Assembly (NCBI RefSeq): GCF_039941015.1 | Contig: NZ_JBDVFI010000020.1 | Direction: 5' to 3' (one strand) | From: Sedimentitalea sp039941015 | GTDB taxonomy: Bacteria; Pseudomonadota; Alphaproteobacteria; Rhodobacterales; Rhodobacteraceae | DNA: 64,000 nt | Shown: positions 18,166 to 26,439 of the stretch, piece after piece | Layout of the letters: each line of letters begins with the position of its first letter | How positions within the stretch are numbered: position 1 is the stretch's first letter | Made by a program: the position numbers and the translations under genes | The notes under the pieces: model-generated | Database searches by the model: none | Told to the model about the DNA's origin: nothing | What the model saw: only the letters and a program-made list of their open reading frames with translations

Positions 18166-18816
18166 TCAGCTGAAGGTAAGCAGTTTTGCCCGATCCGGGG
18201 TGGAAAAATGCGCGGTCGCATTGAACTCATGCAACAGAAAGGTCGAAGCGTTGAAGAAGAACCGCGTCCAGGACGTGTTCTTGACCTGAAGATTCAGCGC
18301 CATCATCTGGGCGTCCGGTGCTCCAAGGCTTGCCTTGACCAGTTCGCCAATCGGGCCGCCGGAACTGATCACCAACACCCGTCGTGCGTCGGTATTCGTG
18401 GCAAATGTTCGGGCGTTTTCAACGCGCTCTGAGAAGTCTTTCCAACTTTCCTTTGCGTCGGCCAGGCCACCGGCCTGCCATTCCAGAATGGTCTCCCGCA
18501 GGGTGCGAAAATGGGTCTTGCGGTCATGGCGCACCGGGTCTGGTACGGCCCCTTGAAACCGCACTGAAAGCAGATCGTGAAAATCATACTCGTTCAGGCC
18601 CGCATGCTGTTCCGGTTGCTCGGCAAATCCCATTGACGCAAGGGTTTCCTGCTGGCGTGTCAACGTGCCGGTGACAAGCCGGTCCGGCACCCAACCGGAT
18701 GCGCGCAGGGCCTCTCCGGCCATTTCCGATTGCCGGTGGCCCAGATCTGACAACTGATCATAGTTGTCCTGCCCAAAGCTCGCCTGAGCGTGCCGGATGA
18801 CCAGAAGCTCGGCCAT
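18166..18816 (-). CDS. Histidine phosphatase superfamily protein, second catalytic His missing
   Basis: A 216-residue branch-1 histidine-phosphatase-fold protein. The phospho-accepting histidine is in VIRHAQ (His9; the usual RHG reads RHA). The second conserved histidine, normally in a V-S-H-G-G segment, is Ser152 (ISSGGP). Its ATG follows the upstream TAG stop with no gap, and the kinase gene follows 9 bp later. It may be a phosphatase with altered chemistry or a binding/regulatory subunit for the kinase. ACAD10 carries a HAD phosphatase domain in the same functional neighbourhood, which makes the association notable. Confidence 0.85.
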   Translation of the reverse strand: MAELLVIRHAQASFGQDNYDQLSDLGHRQSEMAGEALRASGWVPDRLVTGTLTRQQETLASMGFAEQPEQHAGLNEYDFHDLLSVRFQGAVPDPVRHDRKTHFRTLRETILEWQAGGLADAKESWKDFSERVENARTFATNTDARRVLVISSGGPIGELVKASLGAPDAQMMALNLQVKNTSWTRFFFNASTFLLHEFNATAHFSTPDRAKLLTFS

Positions 18817-19821
18817 CTAGGTTGTGAACTCGCTGGCCTGACGCGCGCCTGACGCAAGAAATTCGCGCTCAAACCGATCCACGAGTTCCGCAGTATCCGT
18901 GACCTTGCTGATCGCACCGATGCCTTGCCCGGACCCCCAGATTTCTTTCCACGCCTTAGGCTTGGAAGACCCCGATCCGAAGTTCATCGAACTGGCATCG
19001 GCTGACGGCAGGTTCTCGGCGTCCATCCCCGCAGCGGTGATCGAGGGTTTAAGGTAGTTCCCGGAAACCCCTGTAAACAATGAGGATGTCACGATATCCT
19101 CGGCCCCACTGGATACGATCATCTCTTTGTATGCGGGCTGTGCATTCGCCTCGGTCGTGGCGATGAACGGAGATCCCGCATAGCCGAAATCCGCACCAAG
19201 CGCACACGCGGCCAGCAACGCCTCTCCTGTCGCGATTGCGCCTGACAGTGCCAGCGGTCCATCGAACCACTCGCGGATTTCGCGGATCAGGGCAAAGGGC
19301 GATTGCGGACCAGCATGTCCACCAGCCCCGGCGGCCACGGCGATCAAACCATCCGCGCCCTTGTCGATCGCCTTTTTCGCAAAGGTATTGTTGATAATGT
19401 CATGCAGGACGATCCCGCCGCAATCATGCGCCGCCTCGTTCACCTCGACCCGCGCGCCGAGCGATGTGATCCAGATCGGAACCTTGTAGTGGTTGCAGAT
19501 CTCCAGATCACGCTCCAGCCGCACGTTTGATCGATGCACAATCTGGTTGACGGCAAAGGGCGCTGCAGGTCGATCAGGGTTCTCCTGATTATGGCGATCC
19601 AACTCGTCGTTGATCTGTTGTAGCCACGCTTCCAGCAATGGCGGTTCGCCTTCTGCTTCGCGCGCATTCAGCGCCGGGAACGACCCGATGATCCCGGCCT
19701 TGCACTGTGCAATCACCAGTTCCGGACCGGACACGATAAACAGCGGAGACCCGATCAACGGCAGGCGCAGGCCGCGCAATGCCGCCGGCAAATGGCTTTC
19801 ATCCCGTTTCCAGGCAACCAT
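18817..19821 (-). CDS. Nitronate monooxygenase/2-nitropropane dioxygenase-family flavoprotein
   Basis: A 334-residue FMN-dependent TIM-barrel protein. It has the N-terminal RLPLIGSPLFIVSGPELV, KGADGLIAVAAGAGGHAG in the FMN-phosphate region near residue 155, and ALGADFGYAGSPFIAT. I chose ATG 19821 with AGGGA upstream; a GTG sits one codon earlier. In catabolic clusters such proteins are often enoyl reductases or monooxygenases on CoA intermediates rather than nitronate detoxifiers. Encoded directly before the phosphatase-like gene with no gap. Confidence 0.88.
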   Translation of the reverse strand: MVAWKRDESHLPAALRGLRLPLIGSPLFIVSGPELVIAQCKAGIIGSFPALNAREAEGEPPLLEAWLQQINDELDRHNQENPDRPAAPFAVNQIVHRSNVRLERDLEICNHYKVPIWITSLGARVEVNEAAHDCGGIVLHDIINNTFAKKAIDKGADGLIAVAAGAGGHAGPQSPFALIREIREWFDGPLALSGAIATGEALLAACALGADFGYAGSPFIATTEANAQPAYKEMIVSSGAEDIVTSSLFTGVSGNYLKPSITAAGMDAENLPSADASSMNFGSGSSKPKAWKEIWGSGQGIGAISKVTDTAELVDRFEREFLASGARQASEFTT

Positions 19822-19904
19822 CACAGGTCCCTCGGCGCGGCGGCGTATACGCCATCCGCAATTTCGTCAGAGGAGGTCGCAATGTCGCGCATGGTGAATT
19901 CCCT

Positions 19905-20828
19905 TCAGCCCCAGTCCAGCGTCAGCCCACGGGCTTTCGACGCATTGGCCACATATTTTTTGGTTTGTTCAAAGGCATTTGCCAGATCTTCCTGCCCTTC
20001 CGGATCGGTGACATCTGCAAACCGTTCGGCGACGTCTTCGGGCGTGATCTCTCCGGTCAAGGTGATGCCTTGGGTTTCATAGACCCGCGTCTGTGCGAAA
20101 CATCCGGCTCCGGCGCCCAGCATCACCCGGCTCGGTGCGTCTTCGCTTACCAGATACAGCAGGCCCGGCGTGATTGTTTCGGGTGCCATCAGTGCCAGTG
20201 CATCCGCCGGGATCAGCGCTTCTGTCATCCGTGTCGCCGCAGTCGGTGCGAGCACGTTAACCCGGATATTGTCGCGCGCGCCTTCGATATGCAGCACGTT
20301 CATCAAGCCCATCATCGCCGCCTTGGCCGCACCGTAATTGGACTGACCGAAATTGCCATACAGCCCGCTGCCCGAAGAGGTCAGAACAATCCGGCCATAG
20401 CCCTGTTCGCGCATGATCGGCCAGCAGGCATGACTCACCGTGGCGCTGCCCATCAGGTGCACATCGACCACCTTGCGGAAATCATCAAGGCTCAACTTGC
20501 CAAAGGTCTTGTCGCGCAGGATACCGGCGTTGTTCACAACGATATCGATGCGACCCCAAGCGGCCATGGCCTGTTTGACCATGTCGTCCACGCCTTCGGG
20601 GTCCGATACATCGGCCCCATGTGCCATCGCCTGACCACCTGCAGCCTTGATCTCTTCAACCACCGACAGCGCTGCATCCGAGGACGTACCGGACCCGTCC
20701 GTTGCGGCACCAAGGTCGTTCACGACCACCTTGGCACCGCGCGCCGCCAGTCCCAAGGCATGTGAACGCCCCAGCCCCACACCGGCGCCGGTCACGATGG
20801 CCACGCGATCGTCAAACCTGATTGTCAT
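19905..20828 (-). CDS. SDR, MFE-2/HSD17B4-like (3R)-hydroxyacyl-CoA dehydrogenase
   Basis: A 307-residue SDR resembling the dehydrogenase domain of peroxisomal multifunctional enzyme 2. It has TGAGVGLGRSHALGLA and VVVNDLG near the N terminus, NNAGILRDKTF, catalytic YGAAK near residue 160, LAPTAATRMTE, and a C-terminal extension of about 60 residues past the SDR core. The eukaryotic protein fuses this domain to a MaoC-type hydratase, and a MaoC gene lies at 24588. It starts 16 bp after another SDR. I infer an R-specific beta-oxidation step. Confidence 0.88.
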   Translation of the reverse strand: MTIRFDDRVAIVTGAGVGLGRSHALGLAARGAKVVVNDLGAATDGSGTSSDAALSVVEEIKAAGGQAMAHGADVSDPEGVDDMVKQAMAAWGRIDIVVNNAGILRDKTFGKLSLDDFRKVVDVHLMGSATVSHACWPIMREQGYGRIVLTSSGSGLYGNFGQSNYGAAKAAMMGLMNVLHIEGARDNIRVNVLAPTAATRMTEALIPADALALMAPETITPGLLYLVSEDAPSRVMLGAGAGCFAQTRVYETQGITLTGEITPEDVAERFADVTDPEGQEDLANAFEQTKKYVANASKARGLTLDWG

Positions 20829-20844
20829 GTTTTAACGTCCTTTT

Positions 20845-21666
20845 CTATTCCATTGCGCTTGCAAAGATATTCGGGGCCGTCATGACATTGATGCCACCGC
20901 TGACCGGGATCACGGCACCTGTCACATAGGCCCCGCCACGCCCGCACAGGAACAACATGCAACCAGCGATATCTTCATCCCGCCCGACGCGGCCCAACGG
21001 CACGTCCGAGCCGACCTTTTCGCGCAACCCTTCGTCATGGGTCGCAAAGGCCGTCATCCGCGACACGAACGGCCCGGGTGCGAGCGCATTGACTGTCACG
21101 TGATGCCCGGCGAGTTCCTTGGCCAAGATCTTGCTCAGGTGCAGGACGGCGGCCTTGGACGCGGAATAGCTGTAGGCGCCATCGCCCATCGGCACTTCGC
21201 CCATGACCGAGCCGACATTGACCACCCTTGCTGGATCCTCTGTCGTGCCGGAAGCGATCAGCATCGGCATCAGCTTTTGCGTCAGGTGAAACAGCCCGGC
21301 GACGTTAACCGCGTTGACCTTTTCCCAACCGGCAAACGGAAACTGACCAAGCGGCGCACCCCATGTCACACCCGCATTGTTCATCAGGATATCAAGCCGA
21401 TCCGTGCGCTCTGCGACAGCTTTGGCCAACGCGTCGACGCCGTCTTCGCTGCTGACATCCCCGGCAAAGCCTTCTGCCGATCCTTCCGCATCCAGAGCAT
21501 TCAACTGCTCCGCGACAGCTTCGCAGGCCTCGCTTTTGCGCGAGGCGATCAGCACCCGCGCCCCGGCGCGCACCAGCGCCTCGGCAGCCATGCGTCCGAT
21601 GCCGGTTGCGCCCCCTGTTACAAGTGCGGTTTTCCCGCTCAAGGAAAACAAGATTTCCGGTGTCAT
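20845..21666 (-). CDS. Short-chain dehydrogenase/reductase (SDR)
   Basis: A 273-residue SDR with TGGATGIGRMAA, NNAGVTWGAPLG, catalytic SYSASK and a FabG-like C terminus (AVIPVSGGINVM). ATG 21666 is preceded by GGGAGGGAACC; a longer frame to 21738 has no such site. It heads the minus-strand operon SDR, SDR, flavoprotein, phosphatase-like, kinase, IclR. The promoter should lie in the 139-bp divergent region shared with the reductase gene at 21806. Substrate unknown. Confidence 0.88.
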   Translation of the reverse strand: MTPEILFSLSGKTALVTGGATGIGRMAAEALVRAGARVLIASRKSEACEAVAEQLNALDAEGSAEGFAGDVSSEDGVDALAKAVAERTDRLDILMNNAGVTWGAPLGQFPFAGWEKVNAVNVAGLFHLTQKLMPMLIASGTTEDPARVVNVGSVMGEVPMGDGAYSYSASKAAVLHLSKILAKELAGHHVTVNALAPGPFVSRMTAFATHDEGLREKVGSDVPLGRVGRDEDIAGCMLFLCGRGGAYVTGAVIPVSGGINVMTAPNIFASAME

Positions 21667-21805
21667 GGTGGTTCCCTCCCCGTCACACGTCGCCGTTCCG
21701 CTGTGCAGAATTGCATTTCGAATTTCGATTGACAACACTGATTTGCGGGGAAACAGTCGCGCGGTAAGATTGCGGCGCGGAACCGCGACATCAGGGAGAG
21801 ATCAC

Positions 21806-22801
21806 ATGCACGCAATGCTGAGCCAGGCCATCGGTGGGCCCGAAACGCTGGAACTGACCGAACTGCCGGATCCGCAGCCCAAGGATGGCGAGGTGATCGT
21901 CAGAATTCGCGCGGCAGGTGTCAACTTTCCCGATACGCTGATGATCCGTGATCTCTATCAGATGAAACCCCCGCGCCCGTTTGCGCCCGGTGGCGAGATC
22001 GCGGGCGACGTTGCCGCCGTTGGCAAGGACGTCAAGGGCTTTGCCGTTGGCGACCGCGTGTTGGCGCTGACCGGTTTTGGCGGCTTTGCCACCCACATGG
22101 CGGTCGACCCGACACGGCTGATCAAGATCCCCGACAACATGCCCTATGAGGATGCCGCCTGCTTTATCTTTACCTACGGCACATCGCATCACGCCCTGAA
22201 AGACCGTGCCCATCTGAAAGCTGGTGAAAGCCTGCTGATCCTTGGTGCTGCGGGCGGTGTTGGGGCCGCAGCCATTGAATTGGGCAAGGCAGCGGGTGCG
22301 CGGGTCATCGCAGCGGTGTCCAGCGCCGAAAAGGCCGAGTTCTGCACATCCATCGGAGCCGACGACACCATCATCTATCCGCGCGAAATGGATCGCGACG
22401 CGCAAAAGGCGTTCTCTGGCGAGATCAAGGAACTTGTCGGGTCCGAGGGCGTCAATGTTGTCTATGATGCCGTGGGCGGCGCCTATGCCGAGCCTGCCGT
22501 GCGCGCACTTGCCTGGGAGGGTCGGTTCCTTGTGGTCGGATTCCCGGCCGGTATTCCCAAACTGCCGCTGAACCTGACACTGCTCAAAGGCTGTCAGGTG
22601 GTCGGCGTGTTCTGGGGGGCCTCGACGGTCCGCGACCCCAAGGGGCACATGGAAAACGTGGGCGAGTTGTTTGAGCTATATGCTGCGGGCAATATCAAAC
22701 CCCGGATCAGCGCACGCTTTCCACTTGCCCAGACCGCCGATGCGCTCACCATGATGGCGGAACGCAAGGTGATGGGCAAAGTCGTCGTGACGATGGACTG
22801 A
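21806..22801 (+). CDS. NADPH:quinone oxidoreductase-family MDR
   Basis: A 331-residue medium-chain dehydrogenase/reductase of the quinone oxidoreductase group, with no zinc ligands visible. It has the N-terminal GroES-like domain (VRIRAAGVNFPDTL), NADPH-site GAAGGVGAAAIELGKAAGA near residue 147, and VYDAVGGAYAEPAVRALAW. ATG 21806 follows GGGAGAG; upstream frame extensions overlap the divergent promoter region. It likely reduces enoyl or quinone substrates; in this cluster an enoyl-CoA reductase or thioester role is possible. It converges on the histidine phosphatase gene with a 3-bp gap. Confidence 0.88.
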   Translation: MHAMLSQAIGGPETLELTELPDPQPKDGEVIVRIRAAGVNFPDTLMIRDLYQMKPPRPFAPGGEIAGDVAAVGKDVKGFAVGDRVLALTGFGGFATHMAVDPTRLIKIPDNMPYEDAACFIFTYGTSHHALKDRAHLKAGESLLILGAAGGVGAAAIELGKAAGARVIAAVSSAEKAEFCTSIGADDTIIYPREMDRDAQKAFSGEIKELVGSEGVNVVYDAVGGAYAEPAVRALAWEGRFLVVGFPAGIPKLPLNLTLLKGCQVVGVFWGASTVRDPKGHMENVGELFELYAAGNIKPRISARFPLAQTADALTMMAERKVMGKVVVTMD

Positions 22802-22804
22802 CCG

Positions 22805-23461
22805 TCAGTTCAGATGCGAGATATCGTTGAACCCCTGCACGATCATCTGGTCCCCATCGACCACGATGCGGCTGATCGAGCCATTGGCGACCCTGTTGAA
22901 GGCAAAGGCTTGCGAACCGCTGGCAATCGCCATGGCCGCGCCCACAACGCCCGCATGCACGACGACCGCGACCCGTTCATCCGGGTGCGCGGCGGCAATC
23001 CGCAACAGACCTGCGCGCACACGCGCATGCAGGATCGCTGTGGTTTCCGCACCGGGGATTTCTCCCCACTCTTGCTGCGCAAATGCGCGTTGGAATTCGG
23101 GCGCGTTCTCGGCCGCCTTGATGCGGTACAGGCCACCGTCCCACTCGCCCAGATGGATCTCGCGCAGATCGGCTTCGACACGCGGCTCAAGCCCCAGACG
23201 TTCGGCCAAGGGCGCAGCGGTCTGATGAGTGCGCCGCAGGTTCGTCACATAGATTGCAGAAAGAGGTTCGTGTTCAAGCCGCGCGGCCACAGCCAGCGCC
23301 TGTTCTTCGCCCTCGGGATGCAGCGCCGGATCGCCATGCCCGTCCTTCATGGGAAACGACACGCCGGGGCGCGCGGCCTCGGTGCGTCCATGCCGGATCA
23401 ACAGCAGATCGGCAGCGCCCGGTGGCGGCGAAAACTTGGGTTGGTGATACTCTTTGCTCAT
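22805..23461 (-). CDS. Histidine phosphatase family protein (canonical)
   Basis: A 218-residue branch-1 histidine phosphatase with intact LLIRHGRTE, the arginine/glutamate segments TNLRRTHQTA and IHLGEWDG, and the second histidine in VVVHAGVVG. It is therefore unlike the aberrant copy at 18166. It is flanked by plus-strand reductase genes and stands alone on the minus strand. Phosphoglycerate-mutase-like, but its small-molecule substrate cannot be assigned. Confidence 0.86.
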   Translation of the reverse strand: MSKEYHQPKFSPPPGAADLLLIRHGRTEAARPGVSFPMKDGHGDPALHPEGEEQALAVAARLEHEPLSAIYVTNLRRTHQTAAPLAERLGLEPRVEADLREIHLGEWDGGLYRIKAAENAPEFQRAFAQQEWGEIPGAETTAILHARVRAGLLRIAAAHPDERVAVVVHAGVVGAAMAIASGSQAFAFNRVANGSISRIVVDGDQMIVQGFNDISHLN

Positions 23462-23556
23462 GTCACGCGGGCCTCTCTGACGCTTTTGCCCCGACGATTA
23501 CCGGGATACGCGCCCGTTTGACACCCCTACGAACGCCCAAACCTCAGGACCTGAAC

Positions 23557-24558
23557 ATGACCAACCGTATGATCGCGATCTCTGAATTGCCGAAAGGCGA
23601 ACTGACACAGGCGCATTTCAACGCAAAAGACGGCGACATGCCGACCGCAGGCGACGGCGAGGTGCTGTTGCGCACAATCCTCATGTCGATCGATGCCGCC
23701 AACAGAAGCTGGATGCAGGGCGCGACCTATCGTGACGCGGTCAAGGCGGGTGACATCATGCCAACCTATGCGATCTGCGAAGTGATGGAGAGCAACAGCC
23801 CACGGCTGAAGAAGGGCGACATCGTTGCGTCGGAATCGGTCTGGGCAGAATATGTGACCCGTCCGGCGCACAAGGTGCAAAAGATGCCGGATATCCGCCC
23901 CTTGTCCAACCTGATGTCGGTCTTTGGCATCGCAGGAAAAACCGCGTTTCACGGTCTGGTGAATGTGGCGCGTCCGATTGCGGGCGAAACGGTCCTCGTC
24001 TCTGCTGCGGCAGGGTCGGTCGGTGGGTATGTCGGACAGATCGCCAAGGCGATTGGCTGTCGCGTTGTCGGTATCGCCGGTGGTCCGGAAAAATGCGGCT
24101 GGGTTGTTGATACGCTGGGCTTTGATGCCTGTGTGGACTATCGCGAGCCAGGCCTGTTCAAGGCGTTGCGCGCCGCCTGCCCCGATGGCGTGGATGTCTA
24201 TTTCGACAATGTCGGTGGCGCGGTTCTGGAAACGGCGCTTGCCGTGATGAATAACCGGGGTCGGATTTCCTGTTGCGGCGCGATCAGCCAATATGACACC
24301 GACACCCCGACAGGCCCCCGCAACCTTCCGGGGCTGGTGGTCGTGAAACGGCTGCGGATGGAAGGCTTTATCGTGATGGATTTCGCCGATCAGGACGCGA
24401 CCGCCCTGCGCGCGCTGCAGACATGGGTCAGCAATGGCCAGATCAAGGTGTTCGAAGACATCGTCGACGGGCTAGACAATGCGCCCGCCGCGCTGATTGG
24501 CCTGCTCGCCGGTGAAAACAAGGGCAAGCGCATGGTGCGTGTCGGCCCTGATCCCTAA
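23557..24558 (+). CDS. NADP-dependent oxidoreductase, PTGR/leukotriene-B4 reductase type MDR
   Basis: A 333-residue zinc-free MDR of the PTGR/CurA group, predicted to reduce alpha,beta-unsaturated ketones or aldehydes. It has SMDPxxR-like LMSIDAANRSWMQ near residue 47, VSAAAGSVGGYVGQIAKAIGC near 148, and VDVYFDNVGGAVLETAL. ATG 23557 was chosen because the residues before it (a frame open from 23254) do not resemble the family. MaoC follows 30 bp later, probably in the same operon. Confidence 0.88.
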   Translation: MTNRMIAISELPKGELTQAHFNAKDGDMPTAGDGEVLLRTILMSIDAANRSWMQGATYRDAVKAGDIMPTYAICEVMESNSPRLKKGDIVASESVWAEYVTRPAHKVQKMPDIRPLSNLMSVFGIAGKTAFHGLVNVARPIAGETVLVSAAAGSVGGYVGQIAKAIGCRVVGIAGGPEKCGWVVDTLGFDACVDYREPGLFKALRAACPDGVDVYFDNVGGAVLETALAVMNNRGRISCCGAISQYDTDTPTGPRNLPGLVVVKRLRMEGFIVMDFADQDATALRALQTWVSNGQIKVFEDIVDGLDNAPAALIGLLAGENKGKRMVRVGPDP

Positions 24559-24587
24559 TCAACTGACCACAAGAAGAGGAGGCAACC

Positions 24588-25055
24588 ATGGCTGCAATCG
24601 ATCAGGCATTGGAAAATGCTCAGGCAAGTATTGGAACCGAAGTCGGCGTGTCCAATTGGATCACGGTTGATCAGCCGATGATTGATACCTTTGCCGACGT
24701 GACCCACGACACCCAGTGGATCCATGTTGATCCCGAACGCGCCGCAGCCGAGACGCCATTTGGCGGCACCATCGCGCACGGCTTCCTGACGCTGTCGCTG
24801 GCAAGCCGTTTTGCCTATGACTGTTTTCCGATGCTGCCCGGTCAGGTCATGGGCATCAACTATGGCTTTAACAAGCTGCGCTTTCTGTCGCCGGTCAAAG
24901 CCGGGTCACGGCTGCGCGGGCGCTTCGTTTTGGCCGAAGTTACCAAACGTAACGACACGGACCTTTTGCGCGAAAACACCCTGACAATCGAGATTGAAGG
25001 TCAGGATACCCCTGCGCTGGTTGCACAATGGCTGGGACTGGCGGTCTTTGACTGA
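24588..25055 (+). CDS. MaoC-family (R)-specific enoyl-CoA hydratase
   Basis: A 155-residue single hot-dog dehydratase. The hydratase-2 motif THDTQWIHVDPERA supplies the Asp/His pair near residues 40-45, and GTIAHGFLTLSL follows. GAGGAGG lies just before the ATG. It converts trans-2-enoyl-CoA to (R)-3-hydroxyacyl-CoA. Together with the MFE-2-like SDR at 19905 it would make a split version of the eukaryotic MFE-2 hydratase/dehydrogenase. Last gene of the plus-strand reductase operon. Confidence 0.92.
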   Translation: MAAIDQALENAQASIGTEVGVSNWITVDQPMIDTFADVTHDTQWIHVDPERAAAETPFGGTIAHGFLTLSLASRFAYDCFPMLPGQVMGINYGFNKLRFLSPVKAGSRLRGRFVLAEVTKRNDTDLLRENTLTIEIEGQDTPALVAQWLGLAVFD

Positions 25056-25135
25056 TTTGTGACATCGGCTGGCTGTGATCTGGACAGAACCAGAATTTCG
25101 TGCCTAAGACCTATTGAAAAAGGGAAACTGGCATC

Positions 25136-25576
25136 ATGAACGGCATTCTGATCCTCAATGGTCCAAATCTGAACCTGCTTGGGACCCGCCAGCCAGAGGT
25201 CTACGGAACGACCACGCTTGCGATGGTAGAGGACGCCTGTCGTGCACATGGCGAGGCCATCGGCCTGAACGTATCCTGCCTGCAGACAAATCACGAAGGC
25301 GGCATGGTCGATGCCATCCATGCTGCCAAGGCAACCCAAGCCGGTCTGGTGATCAATGCCGGCGCTTACACCCATACCTCTATCGCTCTGATGGATGCGG
25401 TTGCGTCGGTAGAGCTGCCTGCGGTCGAGGTACACCTGTCCAATATCCACGCGCGCGAGTCGTTCCGCCACGTGTCTTATCTGGCAAAGGTCGCCCTTGG
25501 ACAGATCTGCGGGTTCGGACCACAGGGCTATATCATGGCGCTTGATGCGCTCAAATCTCATCTGGAAGGATCGTAG
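25136..25576 (+). CDS. aroQ: 3-dehydroquinate dehydratase type II
   Basis: A 146-residue dodecameric type II dehydroquinase of the shikimate pathway (3-dehydroquinate to 3-dehydroshikimate). It has LNGPNLNLLGTRQPEVYG with the active-site Tyr/Arg lid (usual Glu after GTR is Gln), NAGAYTHTSIALMDA, and the catalytic-histidine segment VEVHLSNIHARESFRH. Length fits the family (about 145-150). It is followed 5 bp later by a LuxR-type regulator gene, suggesting co-transcription. Confidence 0.95.
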   Translation: MNGILILNGPNLNLLGTRQPEVYGTTTLAMVEDACRAHGEAIGLNVSCLQTNHEGGMVDAIHAAKATQAGLVINAGAYTHTSIALMDAVASVELPAVEVHLSNIHARESFRHVSYLAKVALGQICGFGPQGYIMALDALKSHLEGS

Positions 25577-25581
25577 CCGCT

Positions 25582-26343
25582 ATGGAGTTGCGCGAGTATC
25601 TGCATACCATCACAAACGCGCAAAGCCTGGAAGAACTCTGGCCGGTGCATACCGCGCAGATGGAACGGTTCGGCTTTGACCGTCTGATTTATGGGTTCAC
25701 GCGCTATCGCACGGAAACATCGCTGGGCGATCCTGATGATTTCACGATCCTCAGCAACCACAGCCAGGAATACCTTGCGGGCTTTCTTCACGGCGGGCTG
25801 TATTTTCACGCGCCGATGCTGAACTGGGCATTGGAAAACGAAGGTGCAGGCAGCTGGCGGCAGATCTACGAAAAATTTGACTTGGGTAAGCTGACCCCCG
25901 AACAGATCAAGGTTGTGACGTTCAATCTGACGTTCAAGGTCAAATCCGGCTATACGATCAGCTTCAAATCGATCTCACCACGGTCCAAGGGTGCAATCTC
26001 GCTCGCGGCGAGGGCCGAGATGTCGCAAGAAGAAATTGACGAGGTCTGGGCAGAACACGGCGCTGATATCCATCTGATGAACAACGTGGCGCATCTTCGG
26101 ATCCTCACACTTCCCTACACCCCCCCGAACAGAGCGCTGACAAAACGGCAGCGTGAAGCGCTGGAATGGGTTGGTGACGGCAAGACCACGCAGGATATCG
26201 CGATCCTGATGGGGCTTACCTCGGCGACGGTGGAAAAGCATCTGCGTCTTGCGCGAGAGTCGCTGTCGGTTGAAACCTCGGCGCAGGCGGTGCTCAAGGC
26301 AGCGCTGCTCAATCAGATGTTCACGATGCCCGCAGACACCTGA
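25582..26343 (+). CDS. LuxR-type regulator, atypical autoinducer-binding domain
   Basis: A 253-residue protein with an N-terminal domain shaped like the LuxR autoinducer-binding domain (about residues 15-165) and a C-terminal LuxR helix-turn-helix (LTKRQREALEWVGDGKT, TSATVEKHLRLA). Of the six usual acyl-homoserine-lactone contacts, the Trp57, Tyr61 and Asp70 equivalents look replaced (Tyr, Phe, His in EYLAGFLHGGLYFHAP), while a later Trp (GAGSW) is kept. No luxI gene is in the window. It is probably a LuxR solo that senses another ligand or none. Operon partner: aroQ. Confidence 0.88.
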   Translation: MELREYLHTITNAQSLEELWPVHTAQMERFGFDRLIYGFTRYRTETSLGDPDDFTILSNHSQEYLAGFLHGGLYFHAPMLNWALENEGAGSWRQIYEKFDLGKLTPEQIKVVTFNLTFKVKSGYTISFKSISPRSKGAISLAARAEMSQEEIDEVWAEHGADIHLMNNVAHLRILTLPYTPPNRALTKRQREALEWVGDGKTTQDIAILMGLTSATVEKHLRLARESLSVETSAQAVLKAALLNQMFTMPADT

Positions 26344-26439
26344 TTCTATTATAATATTTCATGAATTTTTGGGTCATGTTTACCTCGGGTAAGGAATACA
26401 TTACTTTAACAAACGCGCTTTAAATCGCAAAGTGCAGTT

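Noticed and set aside
26361..26423. Short frame MNFWVMFTSGKEYITLTNAL after luxR, close behind a TATAAT sequence
   Set aside because: No ribosome site, 20 codons only, and no -35 element at proper spacing for the TATAAT; kept as part of the candidate RNA region.
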